This document shows positions 20,301-29,321 of a DNA stretch of 52,269 nt, one piece after another; positions within the stretch are counted from its first letter, which is position 1, and the number at the start of each line of letters is the position of its first letter. The stretch lies in contig CAJQTP010000009.1 in assembly GCA_905620445.1 (NCBI GenBank), positions 1 through 52,269 on the forward strand. The letters are read 5' to 3'. Below the pieces are notes generated by a model that saw only the letters and a program-made list of their open reading frames with translations, was not told the origin of the DNA and made no database searches. Source of the stretch: an uncultured Candidatus Thioglobus sp. Lineage in GTDB: Bacteria; Pseudomonadota; Gammaproteobacteria; PS1; Pseudothioglobaceae. The translations under genes were made by a program, and so were the position numbers.

Positions 20301-21269
20301 TTACTTAGTAAATTCCAGTAAGCGATGAATAGAGTGCTGAGCTTTCTCTATGATTTGACTGTTTATTTGAATTTCATTTTTACCAGTACTTAAAGTGTCA
20401 AGGCACTTTTCAAGTGTATTCATTGCCATCCAGTTGCAATGAGCACACGATTCACAGTCTGCTCCTTCGCCCATAGTTGGGGCCTCAATAAATTTTTTAT
20501 TTGGCGCAATTTCTCTCATTTTGTGAAAAATACCATTGTCAGTGGCAACAATAAACATATTCTCAGGCCTTGAGGCTGCTGCATTAATTAGTTGGGTTGT
20601 AGAGCCAACAACATCTGCAAGTGCGATAACTTCTTTTGGTGATTCAGGGTGAACGAGAACTCCAGCTTCTGGATGAAGCTGCATTAATCTTTTAAGACCT
20701 TCCGCTTTAAACTCTTCATGAACAATGCATGCGCCATCCCACATGAGCATTTCTACTCCAGTTTTAGACTGCACATAATGTCCTAAGTGCTTATCTGGAG
20801 CCCAGAGAACTTTTTTTCCTTCTCTATGTAATTTTTCAACAACTTTAAGTGCGCTTCCTGAAGTTACAACCCAGTCAGCCCGAGCTTTAACCTCTGCTGA
20901 TGTGTTTGCATAAACAACAACAACATGATCTGGGTTTTGATCACAAAATTCTGAAAATTCGTTAATTGGGCAGGATAGGTCAAGAGAACATGTGGCTTGA
21001 TCATCTAAAACAAGCACTCTTTTATCGGGCGATAATATTTTGGCAGTCTCACCCATAAATTTAACGCCAGCAACAATAATTGTTTCAGCGTCACTATTTT
21101 GCCCAAACCTTGCCATTTCTAAAGAATCTGAAACGATACCACCAGATTCTTCAGCTAATATTTGTAAGTCTGAGCTGACGTAATAATGAGCAACAAGAGT
21201 TGCATTATTCTCCTTTAAGGCTTCTTTAATTAAATTTTCTATCGGACGATCAATTACTATATCTTGCAT
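20301..21269 (-). CDS. nadA: quinolinate synthase
   Basis: NadA condenses iminoaspartate with dihydroxyacetone phosphate in NAD synthesis, using a 4Fe-4S cluster. The 322-residue protein shows the three triplicated domains. Candidate cluster cysteines lie in [21 protein letters not shown] and [21 protein letters not shown]. The segment [28 protein letters not shown] is characteristic. It lies four bases after the aspS stop, in the long minus-strand run. nadB is not in the window. Confidence 0.95.
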   Translation of the reverse strand: MQDIVIDRPIENLIKEALKENNATLVAHYYVSSDLQILAEESGGIVSDSLEMARFGQNSDAETIIVAGVKFMGETAKILSPDKRVLVLDDQATCSLDLSCPINEFSEFCDQNPDHVVVVYANTSAEVKARADWVVTSGSALKVVEKLHREGKKVLWAPDKHLGHYVQSKTGVEMLMWDGACIVHEEFKAEGLKRLMQLHPEAGVLVHPESPKEVIALADVVGSTTQLINAAASRPENMFIVATDNGIFHKMREIAPNKKFIEAPTMGEGADCESCAHCNWMAMNTLEKCLDTLSTGKNEIQINSQIIEKAQHSIHRLLEFTK

Positions 21270-21273
21270 TTTT

Positions 21274-23028
21274 TTATGGCTTAGCTGGAAGACTAACTTT
21301 AATATTTAATTCTTTAAGTTGAGATTTAGAAACACTTGACGGGGCATCAGTTAATAGGCATGCCGCTGTTTGAGTTTTAGGAAAAGCGATGACGTCTCTA
21401 ATAGATTCCGTCTTAGTTAAGGTCATAACAAGTCTGTCTAGTCCAAAAGCAATTCCTCCATGAGGTGGGCAGCCATAATCAAGAGCATCAAGAAGGAATC
21501 CAAACTTTTCTCTTGCCTCATCATCGCCTATTCCAAGTAGTTTTAAGACAGTTTTTTGCATATCACTTTTATGTATTCGTATTGAGCCACCGCCTACTTC
21601 AGAGCCGTTTATTACCAAATCATAGGCACGCGAAAGTGATTTTTCAGGGTTTTCTAAAAGTGTTTTAGTATCATCACTTGGAGCTGTAAATGGGTGATGA
21701 ATTGCATTTAGTGAGCCATCATCTGATACATCAAACATTGGAAAGTCAAGCACCCAAATTGGAGCCCATTCTTTATCGAAAAGACTTAAATCTTTCCCTA
21801 GCTTTTCTCTAAGATTTCCTAGAGCTTCATTTACAATTTTAGACTTATCTGCACCAAAAAAGATGATGTCACCTTTTTTTGCTTCTGTTAAATTAATAAC
21901 TTGTTGTGTTACATCATCACCAAGAAATTTAATAATTGGTGAGGATGGGCCGTCATCATTTATTTTTATATAAGCTAAGCCTTTTGCGCCATAAATACTG
22001 ACAAATTTTGTGTAGTCATCAATCTGTTTGCGGCTTATTGATGCACCTCCAGGTACTTTAAGTGCAGCTACTCTTCCCTTTTCACTATTAGCTGGCCCAG
22101 AAAAAACTTTAAATTCAACGTCTTTCATGATTTCATTAACATCAATTATATTTAGAGGAATTCTTAAGTCAGGTCGATCAACGCCATAAAGCTTGATCGC
22201 ATCATCATAGCTAATTGTTGGAAATTTTTTAGGTAAATCAATACTTCCTACTTCTTTAAACAGGCCTCTTACCATCTCTTCCATTAGCGATGTTATTTCA
22301 TCTTCATTCATAAATGAAGTCTCAACATCCAGCTGGGTAAATTCTGGTTGACGGTCGGCTCTTAAATCTTCATCTCTAAAGCATTTAACTATTTGATAGT
22401 ACCTTTCAAAGCCAGACATCATTAATAGTTGTTTAAAGAGCTGAGGGGATTGTGGTAATGCAAAAAAACTACCTTCGTGAGTTCTTGATGGAACAAGGTA
22501 ATCCCTAGCCCCTTCTGGTGTTGCTTTTGTTAAAAAAGGCGTTTCAATATCTAGGAAGTCGTTTTTATCCATAAAGTCACGCATAAAGTGCGTAACCTTA
22601 GACCTTAGACGTAATCTTTGTTGCATTTCGTCTCTTCGAAGGTCTAGATAGCGATATTTAAGTCTTACCTCTTCAGAGGTCTCCATTGAGTCTAGCTGAA
22701 ACGGAATAGGTTTTGATGCATTTAAAATTTCAATTTTATCTGCAAGAACCTCAACTTCACCAGTAGGAATCTTTTTATTAATCATTTCGCCATCTCTAGC
22801 TAGAACCTTTCCCGTAACCTTAATTACAAATTCATTACGAATTGTTTCCGCTAATTTAAAAGTATCTGCAGTTTCGGGGTTGATTACTATTTGTGCGAGT
22901 CCTTTTTTATCTCTTAAGTCTAGAAAAATAACGCCACCATGATCGCGCCTTCTATTAACCCAACCGCAGAGAATAACCTCCTCGTTAAGATTGGCTTTAT
23001 TTAACTCGCCGCAAAAATTTGTTCTCAT
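21274..23028 (-). CDS. aspS: aspartyl-tRNA synthetase
   Basis: The 584-residue class II synthetase has an N-terminal OB-fold anticodon-binding domain ([21 protein letters not shown]), motif 2 ([20 protein letters not shown]), the bacterial GAD insertion and motif 3 ([11 protein letters not shown]). Length and insertion fit the bacterial type. Whether it also charges tRNA-Asn cannot be decided from this window. Its start overlaps the DUF502 stop by one base. Confidence 0.97.
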   Translation of the reverse strand: MRTNFCGELNKANLNEEVILCGWVNRRRDHGGVIFLDLRDKKGLAQIVINPETADTFKLAETIRNEFVIKVTGKVLARDGEMINKKIPTGEVEVLADKIEILNASKPIPFQLDSMETSEEVRLKYRYLDLRRDEMQQRLRLRSKVTHFMRDFMDKNDFLDIETPFLTKATPEGARDYLVPSRTHEGSFFALPQSPQLFKQLLMMSGFERYYQIVKCFRDEDLRADRQPEFTQLDVETSFMNEDEITSLMEEMVRGLFKEVGSIDLPKKFPTISYDDAIKLYGVDRPDLRIPLNIIDVNEIMKDVEFKVFSGPANSEKGRVAALKVPGGASISRKQIDDYTKFVSIYGAKGLAYIKINDDGPSSPIIKFLGDDVTQQVINLTEAKKGDIIFFGADKSKIVNEALGNLREKLGKDLSLFDKEWAPIWVLDFPMFDVSDDGSLNAIHHPFTAPSDDTKTLLENPEKSLSRAYDLVINGSEVGGGSIRIHKSDMQKTVLKLLGIGDDEAREKFGFLLDALDYGCPPHGGIAFGLDRLVMTLTKTESIRDVIAFPKTQTAACLLTDAPSSVSKSQLKELNIKVSLPAKP

Positions 23029-23642
23029 TAACCTTCCTTGATTTTTAAAGTTTTTGGCGTAACTACGCCAGCAGATATAACTAGTTTAAAAGCCTCTTCA
23101 ACAGACATTTTTAATTCTATTGCGTCTTTTTTTGGGATTATCACAAAAAACCCTGAAGTTGGGTTAGGCGTTGTTGGAACAAAGAGGTTTATGACATCCT
23201 CTCCAATAATTGACTCAATTTCCCCTTTGTAGTCGCCTGATTGAAATGCAACTACCCAGATGCCTTTGCTAGGATATTGGATTAAAAACGCCTTTCTAAA
23301 GCTTTCACTTGATGTGTTTAGTACCGTTGAAGATATTTTTTTAAGGGCATTATAAATATTTCTAAAGCCTGGGATTTTATTAAGAGCTCTTTCCCACAAG
23401 TCTACAAGCTTTCGCCCTAATATATTTGTAATCAAGGCCCCAGTTACAAGGAGAATCAGAACAACAAAAACAAAGCCTGAGTAAGGAATAGAAGTGTCTA
23501 AGTTAAGTAATGTTTCTGGTAGGAGTCTAGCAGGGACGAGGTTATTAACAACTCCTAAAAAGAATTTGATAACTAAAACAGTTAATGCTAGCGGTATCCA
23601 GAATAAAAGTCCAGATATAAGATAATTTGTTAAGCGCTTCAC
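23028..23642 (-). CDS. DUF502 membrane protein
   Basis: This 204-residue protein has two N-terminal transmembrane helices (about residues 7-27 and 54-74) followed by a soluble domain with [24 protein letters not shown] and the motif [19 protein letters not shown]. These are all hallmarks of DUF502. It is directly upstream of aspS with a one-base overlap, a conserved neighbourhood in gammaproteobacteria. No function is established. Confidence 0.9.
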   Translation of the reverse strand: MKRLTNYLISGLLFWIPLALTVLVIKFFLGVVNNLVPARLLPETLLNLDTSIPYSGFVFVVLILLVTGALITNILGRKLVDLWERALNKIPGFRNIYNALKKISSTVLNTSSESFRKAFLIQYPSKGIWVVAFQSGDYKGEIESIIGEDVINLFVPTTPNPTSGFFVIIPKKDAIELKMSVEEAFKLVISAGVVTPKTLKIKEG

Positions 23643-23727
23643 AGGCCCAATAAGTAAGTCAAAAAAAAGGATATTTTAACACAAGCTTAATTAGCAGTTT
23701 GCGCCTCGAAGTCTTAATCTAGTTAAG

Positions 23728-24507
23728 TTATGAATTTTCTTCTTCTTCTCGGAGCGTTAAAATTTCATACCCATTTTCAGTAACTAAAATTGTATGCTCC
23801 CATTGAGCGGAAAGAGAGCGATCTTTAGTTGTTACTGTCCAGCCATCAAGTCTTGATGTAATAACTTCATAACCACCTAAGTTGATCATGGGCTCGATAG
23901 TAAAAGTCATTCCAGGTTCTAATATTGGGCTTCGATCAATTTTTCCATCGTTATAGTGAATAACTTGAGGGAGTTCGTGAAATACTTCTCCAATGCCATG
24001 ACCACAGTAATCTCTAACAACCGAGCAGTTTTTGCTCTGGGCATGAGCTCCAATGACTTTTCCAATCTCACCTAAATGTATTCCAGGTTTAACTTGTTCG
24101 ATTCCAAGCATCATGCATTCTTGAGCTACTTGGCAAATTTTTGTTGCCTTTACGCTAGGTTTCCCGACAATGAACATTTTAGATGTATCGCCATGAAACC
24201 CATCTCTAATGACTGTAATATCGATATTTATTATGTCGCCTTTTTTTAACTTCTTATTGCCCGGTATCCCATGGCAAACGACACTATTTACGGATGTACA
24301 TATAGATTTAGGAAAACCATTATAGTTAAGTGGTGCTGGGATACACTCTAAGTCATTGACTATGAAGTTATGACAAATTTGATCAAGCTCCTCAGTAGTT
24401 ACGCCAACCTTTACATGTTTACCAATCATTTCTAATACACTAGACGCAAGTTTCCCAGCAACACGCATCTTATTAATTTGATCAGGATTTTTTATAGATA
24501 TTGACAT
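23728..24507 (-). CDS. map: type I methionine aminopeptidase
   Basis: Map removes the initiator Met from nascent proteins. The 259-residue pita-bread fold protein shows the five metal ligands: Asp in INIDITV, Asp in HGDTSKM, His in YCGHGIGEVFHE, Glu in FTIEPMI and Glu in AQWEHTILV. The substrate His in CHGIPG is also present. The length matches the bacterial type I enzyme without extension. It follows htpX by seven bases on the same strand. Confidence 0.96.
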   Translation of the reverse strand: MSISIKNPDQINKMRVAGKLASSVLEMIGKHVKVGVTTEELDQICHNFIVNDLECIPAPLNYNGFPKSICTSVNSVVCHGIPGNKKLKKGDIINIDITVIRDGFHGDTSKMFIVGKPSVKATKICQVAQECMMLGIEQVKPGIHLGEIGKVIGAHAQSKNCSVVRDYCGHGIGEVFHELPQVIHYNDGKIDRSPILEPGMTFTIEPMINLGGYEVITSRLDGWTVTTKDRSLSAQWEHTILVTENGYEILTLREEEENS

Positions 24508-24514
24508 TTAAACC

Positions 24515-25408
24515 TTACTTAGAGTTTCCTGCTCTTTTTTCTAATGCTTTTATCCTGTCTTCTAAAGGAGGGTGAGAAGACCAAAGTTCACGCCATCCAG
24601 TTTTAGGTTTTTCACCAATCCCAAAGGCTGCTAACTGCTCAGGAAGAGCTTCAGGTTCTTTTTGACCGAGGCGCTTTAAAGCATTTATCATATTTTGATT
24701 GCCTGCAAGATCAGCGCCACCTGTATCTGCAACATATTCTCTTTTTCTAGAAAAATACATAACAATTACGCTTGCTAAAATTGATAGAATGATTTGCGCA
24801 AAAATTGTTGTTACAAAATATCCGATGCCATGGCCGCGTTGATTTTTTAGAATAACTCGGTCTACAACATGGCCAATGACCCTTGAGAAGAAAATAACGA
24901 AAGTATTAACCACTCCTTGGATCAGAGTTAAGGTGACCATATCTCCATTAGCAACATGACTCATTTCATGACCGACGACTGCCTCGATTTCACCTTGAGT
25001 CATACTATCAAGTAAGCCTTGGGAGACTGCAACTAAGGCTTTATTTTTACTTGCTCCCGTTGCAAATGCATTCATTTGAGGAGAAGGGAAGATAGCAACT
25101 TCAGGCATCTTAATGCCAACAATCTTGGATTGCTTTGCGACTATCTCTAAAAGCCATTTTTCAACATTATTAGAAGGACTTTCAATGACTATTGCTCCTG
25201 TCATTCTTTTGGCCATCCATTTGGATATTGCCAGTGAAATAAAGGCGCCTCCAAATCCAAAAATTCCAGAAAAGATGACCAAAGCGTTTAAATTAAGGTC
25301 ACTTCCATTTTCGGCTAAAAGACTTTCTACACCAAGAATTCTAAGAGTTACACTTAGAATTACCATGATAGCAATGTTGGTTAATAGAAAGAGAAATATT
25401 CTTTGCAT
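24515..25408 (-). CDS. htpX: membrane protease HtpX
   Basis: HtpX is an inner-membrane zinc protease for membrane protein quality control. The 297-residue protein has two N-terminal transmembrane helices, the zinc motif HEMSH near residue 145 (VVGHEMSHVANGD), two further transmembrane helices, the third ligand region KREYVADTGGADLAG and the C-terminal SSHPPLEDRI. All are family hallmarks. It leads the htpX-map pair. Confidence 0.96.
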   Translation of the reverse strand: MQRIFLFLLTNIAIMVILSVTLRILGVESLLAENGSDLNLNALVIFSGIFGFGGAFISLAISKWMAKRMTGAIVIESPSNNVEKWLLEIVAKQSKIVGIKMPEVAIFPSPQMNAFATGASKNKALVAVSQGLLDSMTQGEIEAVVGHEMSHVANGDMVTLTLIQGVVNTFVIFFSRVIGHVVDRVILKNQRGHGIGYFVTTIFAQIILSILASVIVMYFSRKREYVADTGGADLAGNQNMINALKRLGQKEPEALPEQLAAFGIGEKPKTGWRELWSSHPPLEDRIKALEKRAGNSK

Positions 25409-25535
25409 TATTGGTTCCTTAACTTATTAATTTTTAAGAGCTATATTATAGAAAGAATAGCGTTAGATTATTAAGATATTCTGAGATTTAGTAATGAATT
25501 TCAGAATTTTAAGCTATGCCTTGATCAAGAGCAAA

Positions 25536-26042
25536 TTATTTACCTGGCCACAACATTCGAGTCTCTGTCATGGTGCAGCCAGTTTCGCCTAGCGTAGTCA
25601 GAATTATTTGATAGTTATTGTCTTTAGGGGTAATAATAGTGAAGTCTCCATCAGCGTAACTAGAAACTTGCAGCTCTGGATCGACCTCAAGCTTCAGCTG
25701 AGAGATTTCGGTACAAGTTTGATTATTGACAGATGTAACTAAAACTGTCGAAATATGGCAGTATTCTTCATCAGGAGTGAGAGTTGCTGAAAAAGTCGAT
25801 GATCCATTATTATATTTTTGAGATGATATATGAAGCGATGGAAGTAGCTCAGGATTCGCAGGATGAGCAAATGTAATATTTAAACCATTTAAGTTGTAAG
25901 ACTGCTCGACCTGGTTTAAGTATGATGAGCACGTTTGATTTATCCCTCGCTCGATTGCATCATCAGATAAGCTAGATGCGGAAGCATTCATTGAGAGTAA
26001 TAGAAGTGTTGTTAGTATAATTTTTTTAATGTGCTTCTCCAT
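25536..26042 (-). CDS. secreted protein of unknown function
   Basis: The 168-residue ORF has a clear signal peptide (basic KHIKK, hydrophobic IILTTLLLLSMN, likely cleavage after ASA-S). The mature part contains four or five cysteines (TCSSYLN, EYCHIS, QTCTEIS, TGCTMTE) that could form disulfides in the periplasm. I do not recognise the family. It stands alone between htpX and a convergent-facing lipoprotein gene. Confidence 0.6.
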   Translation of the reverse strand: MEKHIKKIILTTLLLLSMNASASSLSDDAIERGINQTCSSYLNQVEQSYNLNGLNITFAHPANPELLPSLHISSQKYNNGSSTFSATLTPDEEYCHISTVLVTSVNNQTCTEISQLKLEVDPELQVSSYADGDFTIITPKDNNYQIILTTLGETGCTMTETRMLWPGK

Positions 26043-26198
26043 ATCAAATGCTTATTAGTACTTTGAGTTAACAATATACCCTGTCTTAGAATAATAGAGT
26101 TGATTTATAAATCTAGAGAAATAAATTCTAGAATTTGACTGAACAACCAATTTAAAGTACTTTATAATAAAATTTCAATTAATTTGGGAGTTCTAAAA

Positions 26199-26345
26199 AT
26201 GAAGTTAAGATTATTATTTGTTGCTATGATGGCATTATTAGTTAGTGGTTGTATGGATACTATGATGGCCGTTCCAGCAGCTGCAGTTAGTGGAGTAGGT
26301 ACAGTAGTAGGTGGGATATGGAGCGCTGTAACAAGTATTTTTTAA
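26199..26345 (+). CDS. small lipoprotein (48 residues), missed by the ORF track
   Basis: The ORF reads MKLRLLFVAMMALLVSGC followed by MDTMMAVPAAAVSGVGTVVGGIWSAVTSIF. The lipobox LVSGC places the lipidated Cys at residue 18, and the remaining 30 residues are Gly/Ala/Val-rich and hydrophobic. A GGGAG ribosome binding site lies eight bases upstream and a rho-independent terminator follows, so this is a complete small transcription unit. It resembles short entericidin-like or OsmB-like envelope lipoproteins in character, but I make no homology claim. Confidence 0.75.
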   Translation: MKLRLLFVAMMALLVSGCMDTMMAVPAAAVSGVGTVVGGIWSAVTSIF

Positions 26346-26369
26346 AAACTCCCTACATTAGCTAAAATT

Positions 26370-26411
26370 TCCCACAAATGAGCATGTGCTTATTTAGTGG
26401 GATTTTTTTTT
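26370..26411 (+). terminator. rho-independent terminator after the small lipoprotein gene
   Basis: A long hairpin begins TCCCAC and closes GTGGGA, with AAATGAGC/GCTTATTT extending the stem around a four-base loop. It is followed by nine T residues. Confidence 0.88.
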
Positions 26412-26429
26412 GCGTAATCTAAAATTAAT

Positions 26430-26813
26430 TTAATCTTTGTTAGTTAATTCAATTGCAGTTTTTTTATTATCAGCTTGAACTGAGTAAGCGAATTCGTAGC
26501 CTTTTTTTTGTAAGTTTTGCGCGGTCCACTCATTTCCTTTAAAGCCTGGTAATGTAAAAATAATAATTTGAATGATTAACCATAACCAGTGAAGATCCGA
26601 AGCAATTGAAAAATTAAAAAAACCTAATTCACCATAAATTTCGTAATCTACTCCAGCTAAAAATAAGATTATTATAATATATGAGAAAAAAACCTTCCAT
26701 AGGCCTCTAGATATAAACCAGCCAAGGTTTAATGGTATAGCAAGCCATGCGAAGCCAACTTTGACGGGTTTGATTTCTTTTGTCTCGTGTTTGAAGACTC
26801 TATACGAATTCAT
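26430..26813 (-). CDS. DUF2628-like membrane protein
   Basis: The 127-residue protein begins MNSYRVFKHETKEIKPVKVGFAWLAIPLNLGWFISRGLW, which fits the DUF2628 pattern of a short cytoplasmic start followed by a helix that begins VK-GFxW. Three hydrophobic segments follow, then GNEWTAQNLQKKGYEF. Membership is judged by eye from this opening. No role is known. It sits alone between a lipoprotein gene and an EamA transporter. Confidence 0.6.
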   Translation of the reverse strand: MNSYRVFKHETKEIKPVKVGFAWLAIPLNLGWFISRGLWKVFFSYIIIILFLAGVDYEIYGELGFFNFSIASDLHWLWLIIQIIIFTLPGFKGNEWTAQNLQKKGYEFAYSVQADNKKTAIELTNKD

Positions 26814-26903
26814 TTTGAAATAAGGTTACTAAACTTATAAATAGTATACCAAGAAGAGTGTCAAATTTAAACTTCAAAATCAATACTTTCTGAATAGTGG
26901 GTA

Positions 26904-27860
26904 TTACAAATCTCCTTTAGAGTTTTGCTTCCTGAGAGCCGTAATTGGCTTAAGTGAGTTTGCAGCTTTTGCTTCTCGATGACTTATATATATTGTAGAC
27001 ATAAATATTATTAAGCCTCCAACCCAAGTCCAAGTACCAGGAATTTCAGAAAAAATCATCCATCCCAAAAGAGCCATAATTGGCAGCTTTATAAATTCAA
27101 TAGCCTGCAGGCTAGTAATTTCAACCATTGAGCAAGATTTAGTCCATGAGTAATGGGCTAATGTTCCTAAAATTGCAATTCCCCATAGGTATAGCCAGGT
27201 TTCAAAACTTGGCCACTGCCAAACCGCAACAGCCGGAATAAAAGTAATTGGAATAAGTATTATTACCATCCATGTAATAATTGCTTGTGGCGTGTCAGTA
27301 ATAGTAAGTTTTTTAACGATTAAGGCGTTAAGTGAATGTGCTAAAGCGGCAATAATTGCAAGCATTATTCCAAATGAAAAGCTATTAACCCCAGGCTGGA
27401 CAATTATTAGCATTCCAATAACGCCAAGAATAATTCCAGCGATTCTTCGGGCCTTAATGATTTCACCTAAAAAAATAGTGGCCCCAATCGTTATAAATAT
27501 TGGTTTTGAGAAGCTAATTGCAGTAGCCTGTGCAAGTGGGATGAGAGTTAAGCATGTAAATCCGGCAAGCATTCCAATAGCACCAAAAAAACCTCTCACA
27601 AAAAATAACTTAGTATTATTCATCTTTATTGCCGCTAGGCCAGTAGAAGTCAATATTGGCAGCATTACAATAAAAGCTAGCAGATTTCGAAAAAAAACAA
27701 CTTCAAGAATATGTAAGTTTTCTGATGCTTTTCTAATAAAAATAACCATTATTGAAAAAAAAACTATAGATAAGATGTTTAAAAATATTGCCTTAGTTTG
27801 AGAACTATGCAAATTAAAATATCGAATTATCCAGAGGTTATTAAATAGTTTTTTTATCAA
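26904..27860 (-). CDS. EamA/DMT superfamily transporter
   Basis: This 318-residue polytopic protein has about ten hydrophobic helices in two repeated halves, the layout of the drug/metabolite transporter superfamily (EamA). Recognisable segments are VVFFRNLLAFIVMLP, GVIGMLIIVQPG and YSWTKSCSMVEITSLQAIEFIKLP. The N-terminal part up to about residue 25 precedes the first helix and the exact start is uncertain. The substrate is unknown; such proteins export amino acids, metabolites or drugs. Confidence 0.85.
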   Translation of the reverse strand: MIKKLFNNLWIIRYFNLHSSQTKAIFLNILSIVFFSIMVIFIRKASENLHILEVVFFRNLLAFIVMLPILTSTGLAAIKMNNTKLFFVRGFFGAIGMLAGFTCLTLIPLAQATAISFSKPIFITIGATIFLGEIIKARRIAGIILGVIGMLIIVQPGVNSFSFGIMLAIIAALAHSLNALIVKKLTITDTPQAIITWMVIILIPITFIPAVAVWQWPSFETWLYLWGIAILGTLAHYSWTKSCSMVEITSLQAIEFIKLPIMALLGWMIFSEIPGTWTWVGGLIIFMSTIYISHREAKAANSLKPITALRKQNSKGDL

Positions 27861-27885
27861 TTGGTGAGATTTCCATATATTTAAT

Positions 27886-27904
27886 ATTAGGCTATAACCC
27901 TAAT
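27886..27904. repeat. ATTAGGCT-N-CCCTAAT palindrome, outlying copy
   Basis: This 19-bp interrupted palindrome matches, with two mismatches, the copy downstream of tRNA-His (37752-37770). A third copy lies beside the tRNA fragment (30913-30931). It lies in the otherwise featureless gap between the EamA gene and the TPR-methyltransferase. No tRNA sequence accompanies it here. Confidence 0.6.
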
Positions 27905-28062
27905 AAAAGGTGGTTTAACAACTGGAAATATAATCTAGGTTGATGTAATTAATACTAATTATAGTGGTAATATATTCAGTTAATCATGATTTTTTATAGT
28001 TTACAATAATAGCAAAATAGATTTATTACATGCCATTGAAGACTTAATTAAAGATCAGACTA

Positions 28063-29151
28063 ATGAAGCACAAGTTTTATAATATAAGAGGCAAGAGATA
28101 TGCTAAGTTAGGTCAATTAGATGCTGCAATTATTTGCTATGAGAAAGCGATTTCTATTAAGCCAAAATATGTTGAGGCCCATTATAATCTTGGTTTCACG
28201 CATCATAAACTTGGTCAGTTAGATGAGGCTATAAGGAGTTATAAAAAAGTTGTGGCTATTAATCCCGCCTATGCTGAGACTCATAATAATCAAATTCTTA
28301 CCGTTATCTATTTTTTTTCAAATGGGCAGGTTCCTGATGCAATTGATACACTTAAATTACTGATCAAAGATAGTCCTGACGATGCACTTCTCTTTAATAT
28401 GATGGGTGGATGCTTTGTTAGTCTAGGGCAGATTGATATGGCAATTAAGAACTATGAGAAGGCGCTTAATTTATATCCAAATTATGCTATTCCTCAACAT
28501 ATGCTTAATTCATTGACAGGCAATACAAGTAAGGAGCCCCCAAAAGAATATGTAAAAAACCTATTTGATGATTATGCGGAAAAATTTGATGATTCTTTAG
28601 TAGGAGGTTTGCAATACCAGCTTCCATTTATTATCAAAGATATAATCCAAAAAACATCTTCTTCTAAATCTAAGTTTTTAAAAACTATCGACCTCGGTTG
28701 CGGGACTGGTTTATCTGGGAAAGATTTGAGAGAGATTAGTAAGAATTTATCGGGTGTTGATATCTCTGAAAATATGATTTCTAAGGCAAAAGAGCTAAAT
28801 ATTTATGATAATTTATTTGTTGGAGATATTGTTGAAGTTCTTAGCTCAGTTCGGGAAAAATATGACTTATTTGTAGCTCTAGATGTTCTTATTTATGTTG
28901 GTGATGTTGAGTCAATTTTTAAGGTAGTTCGTGAATATTGTCATAGAGAGTCATTATTTGTTTTTTCGATTGAAGTTCAAGAAGAAGATGGCTATTCCCT
29001 TCTAAAAAGTTCAAGATATGCACATTCTGATAGCTATATTATGAACCAAGCTTCTGGTAGTTTTGTATTGATTGATTCGCAAAATGTAAGGCTAAGAAAA
29101 GAAGGTAATAATTGGATCAATGGAAAAATTTATATTTTTAAGGCTTCATAA
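28063..29151 (+). CDS. TPR repeat plus class I methyltransferase
   Basis: This 362-residue protein has at least three tetratricopeptide repeats in its first 150 residues (AIICYEKAISIKPKYVEAHYNLGFTHHKLGQLDEAI, then MAIKNYEKALNLYPNYA). A SAM-dependent methyltransferase domain follows, with TIDLGCGTGLSGKDL near 209 and SGVDISENMISKAKEL. Such fusions occur in marine bacteria with unknown targets. It lies just outside the recognisable arm-site repeats of the tRNA-His island, and only 20 bp separates its stop from the first of them. Confidence 0.8.
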   Translation: MKHKFYNIRGKRYAKLGQLDAAIICYEKAISIKPKYVEAHYNLGFTHHKLGQLDEAIRSYKKVVAINPAYAETHNNQILTVIYFFSNGQVPDAIDTLKLLIKDSPDDALLFNMMGGCFVSLGQIDMAIKNYEKALNLYPNYAIPQHMLNSLTGNTSKEPPKEYVKNLFDDYAEKFDDSLVGGLQYQLPFIIKDIIQKTSSSKSKFLKTIDLGCGTGLSGKDLREISKNLSGVDISENMISKAKELNIYDNLFVGDIVEVLSSVREKYDLFVALDVLIYVGDVESIFKVVREYCHRESLFVFSIEVQEEDGYSLLKSSRYAHSDSYIMNQASGSFVLIDSQNVRLRKEGNNWINGKIYIFKAS

Positions 29152-29173
29152 ACAGTTTTACATCGGCCCAACT

Positions 29174-29201
29174 GTACGCAAAAGTGTACGTTTTTCTGTA
29201 C
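29174..29201. repeat. 12-bp periodic repeats, site A (GTACGCAAAAGT type)
   Basis: Three GTAC words spaced exactly 12 bp apart (29174, 29186, 29198) share the pattern of sites B, C and D in the island. I infer integrase or excisionase arm-type binding sites at the left end of the oldest element. Confidence 0.5.
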
Positions 29202-29217
29202 CTAAAAATGACTATGA

Positions 29218-29245
29218 AGAGAGGGCGGAACCCCCCTCTTTTTTT
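29218..29245 (+). terminator. rho-independent terminator
   Basis: An AGAGGG/CCCTCT stem with a short loop is followed by seven T residues. It lies after the TPR-methyltransferase gene and could terminate it on the plus strand. Confidence 0.7.
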
Positions 29246-29321
29246 GTATAACTAGTTAATTGGAGAAACTGAGTTAGATGTGAAATTTAGAAATTCCATT
29301 TAATGTGTGAGGGAGAGTTTA

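Noticed and set aside
27292-27801. 169-codon plus-strand ORF
   Set aside because: It is the reverse frame of the EamA transporter; hydrophobic genes often give long antisense ORFs.
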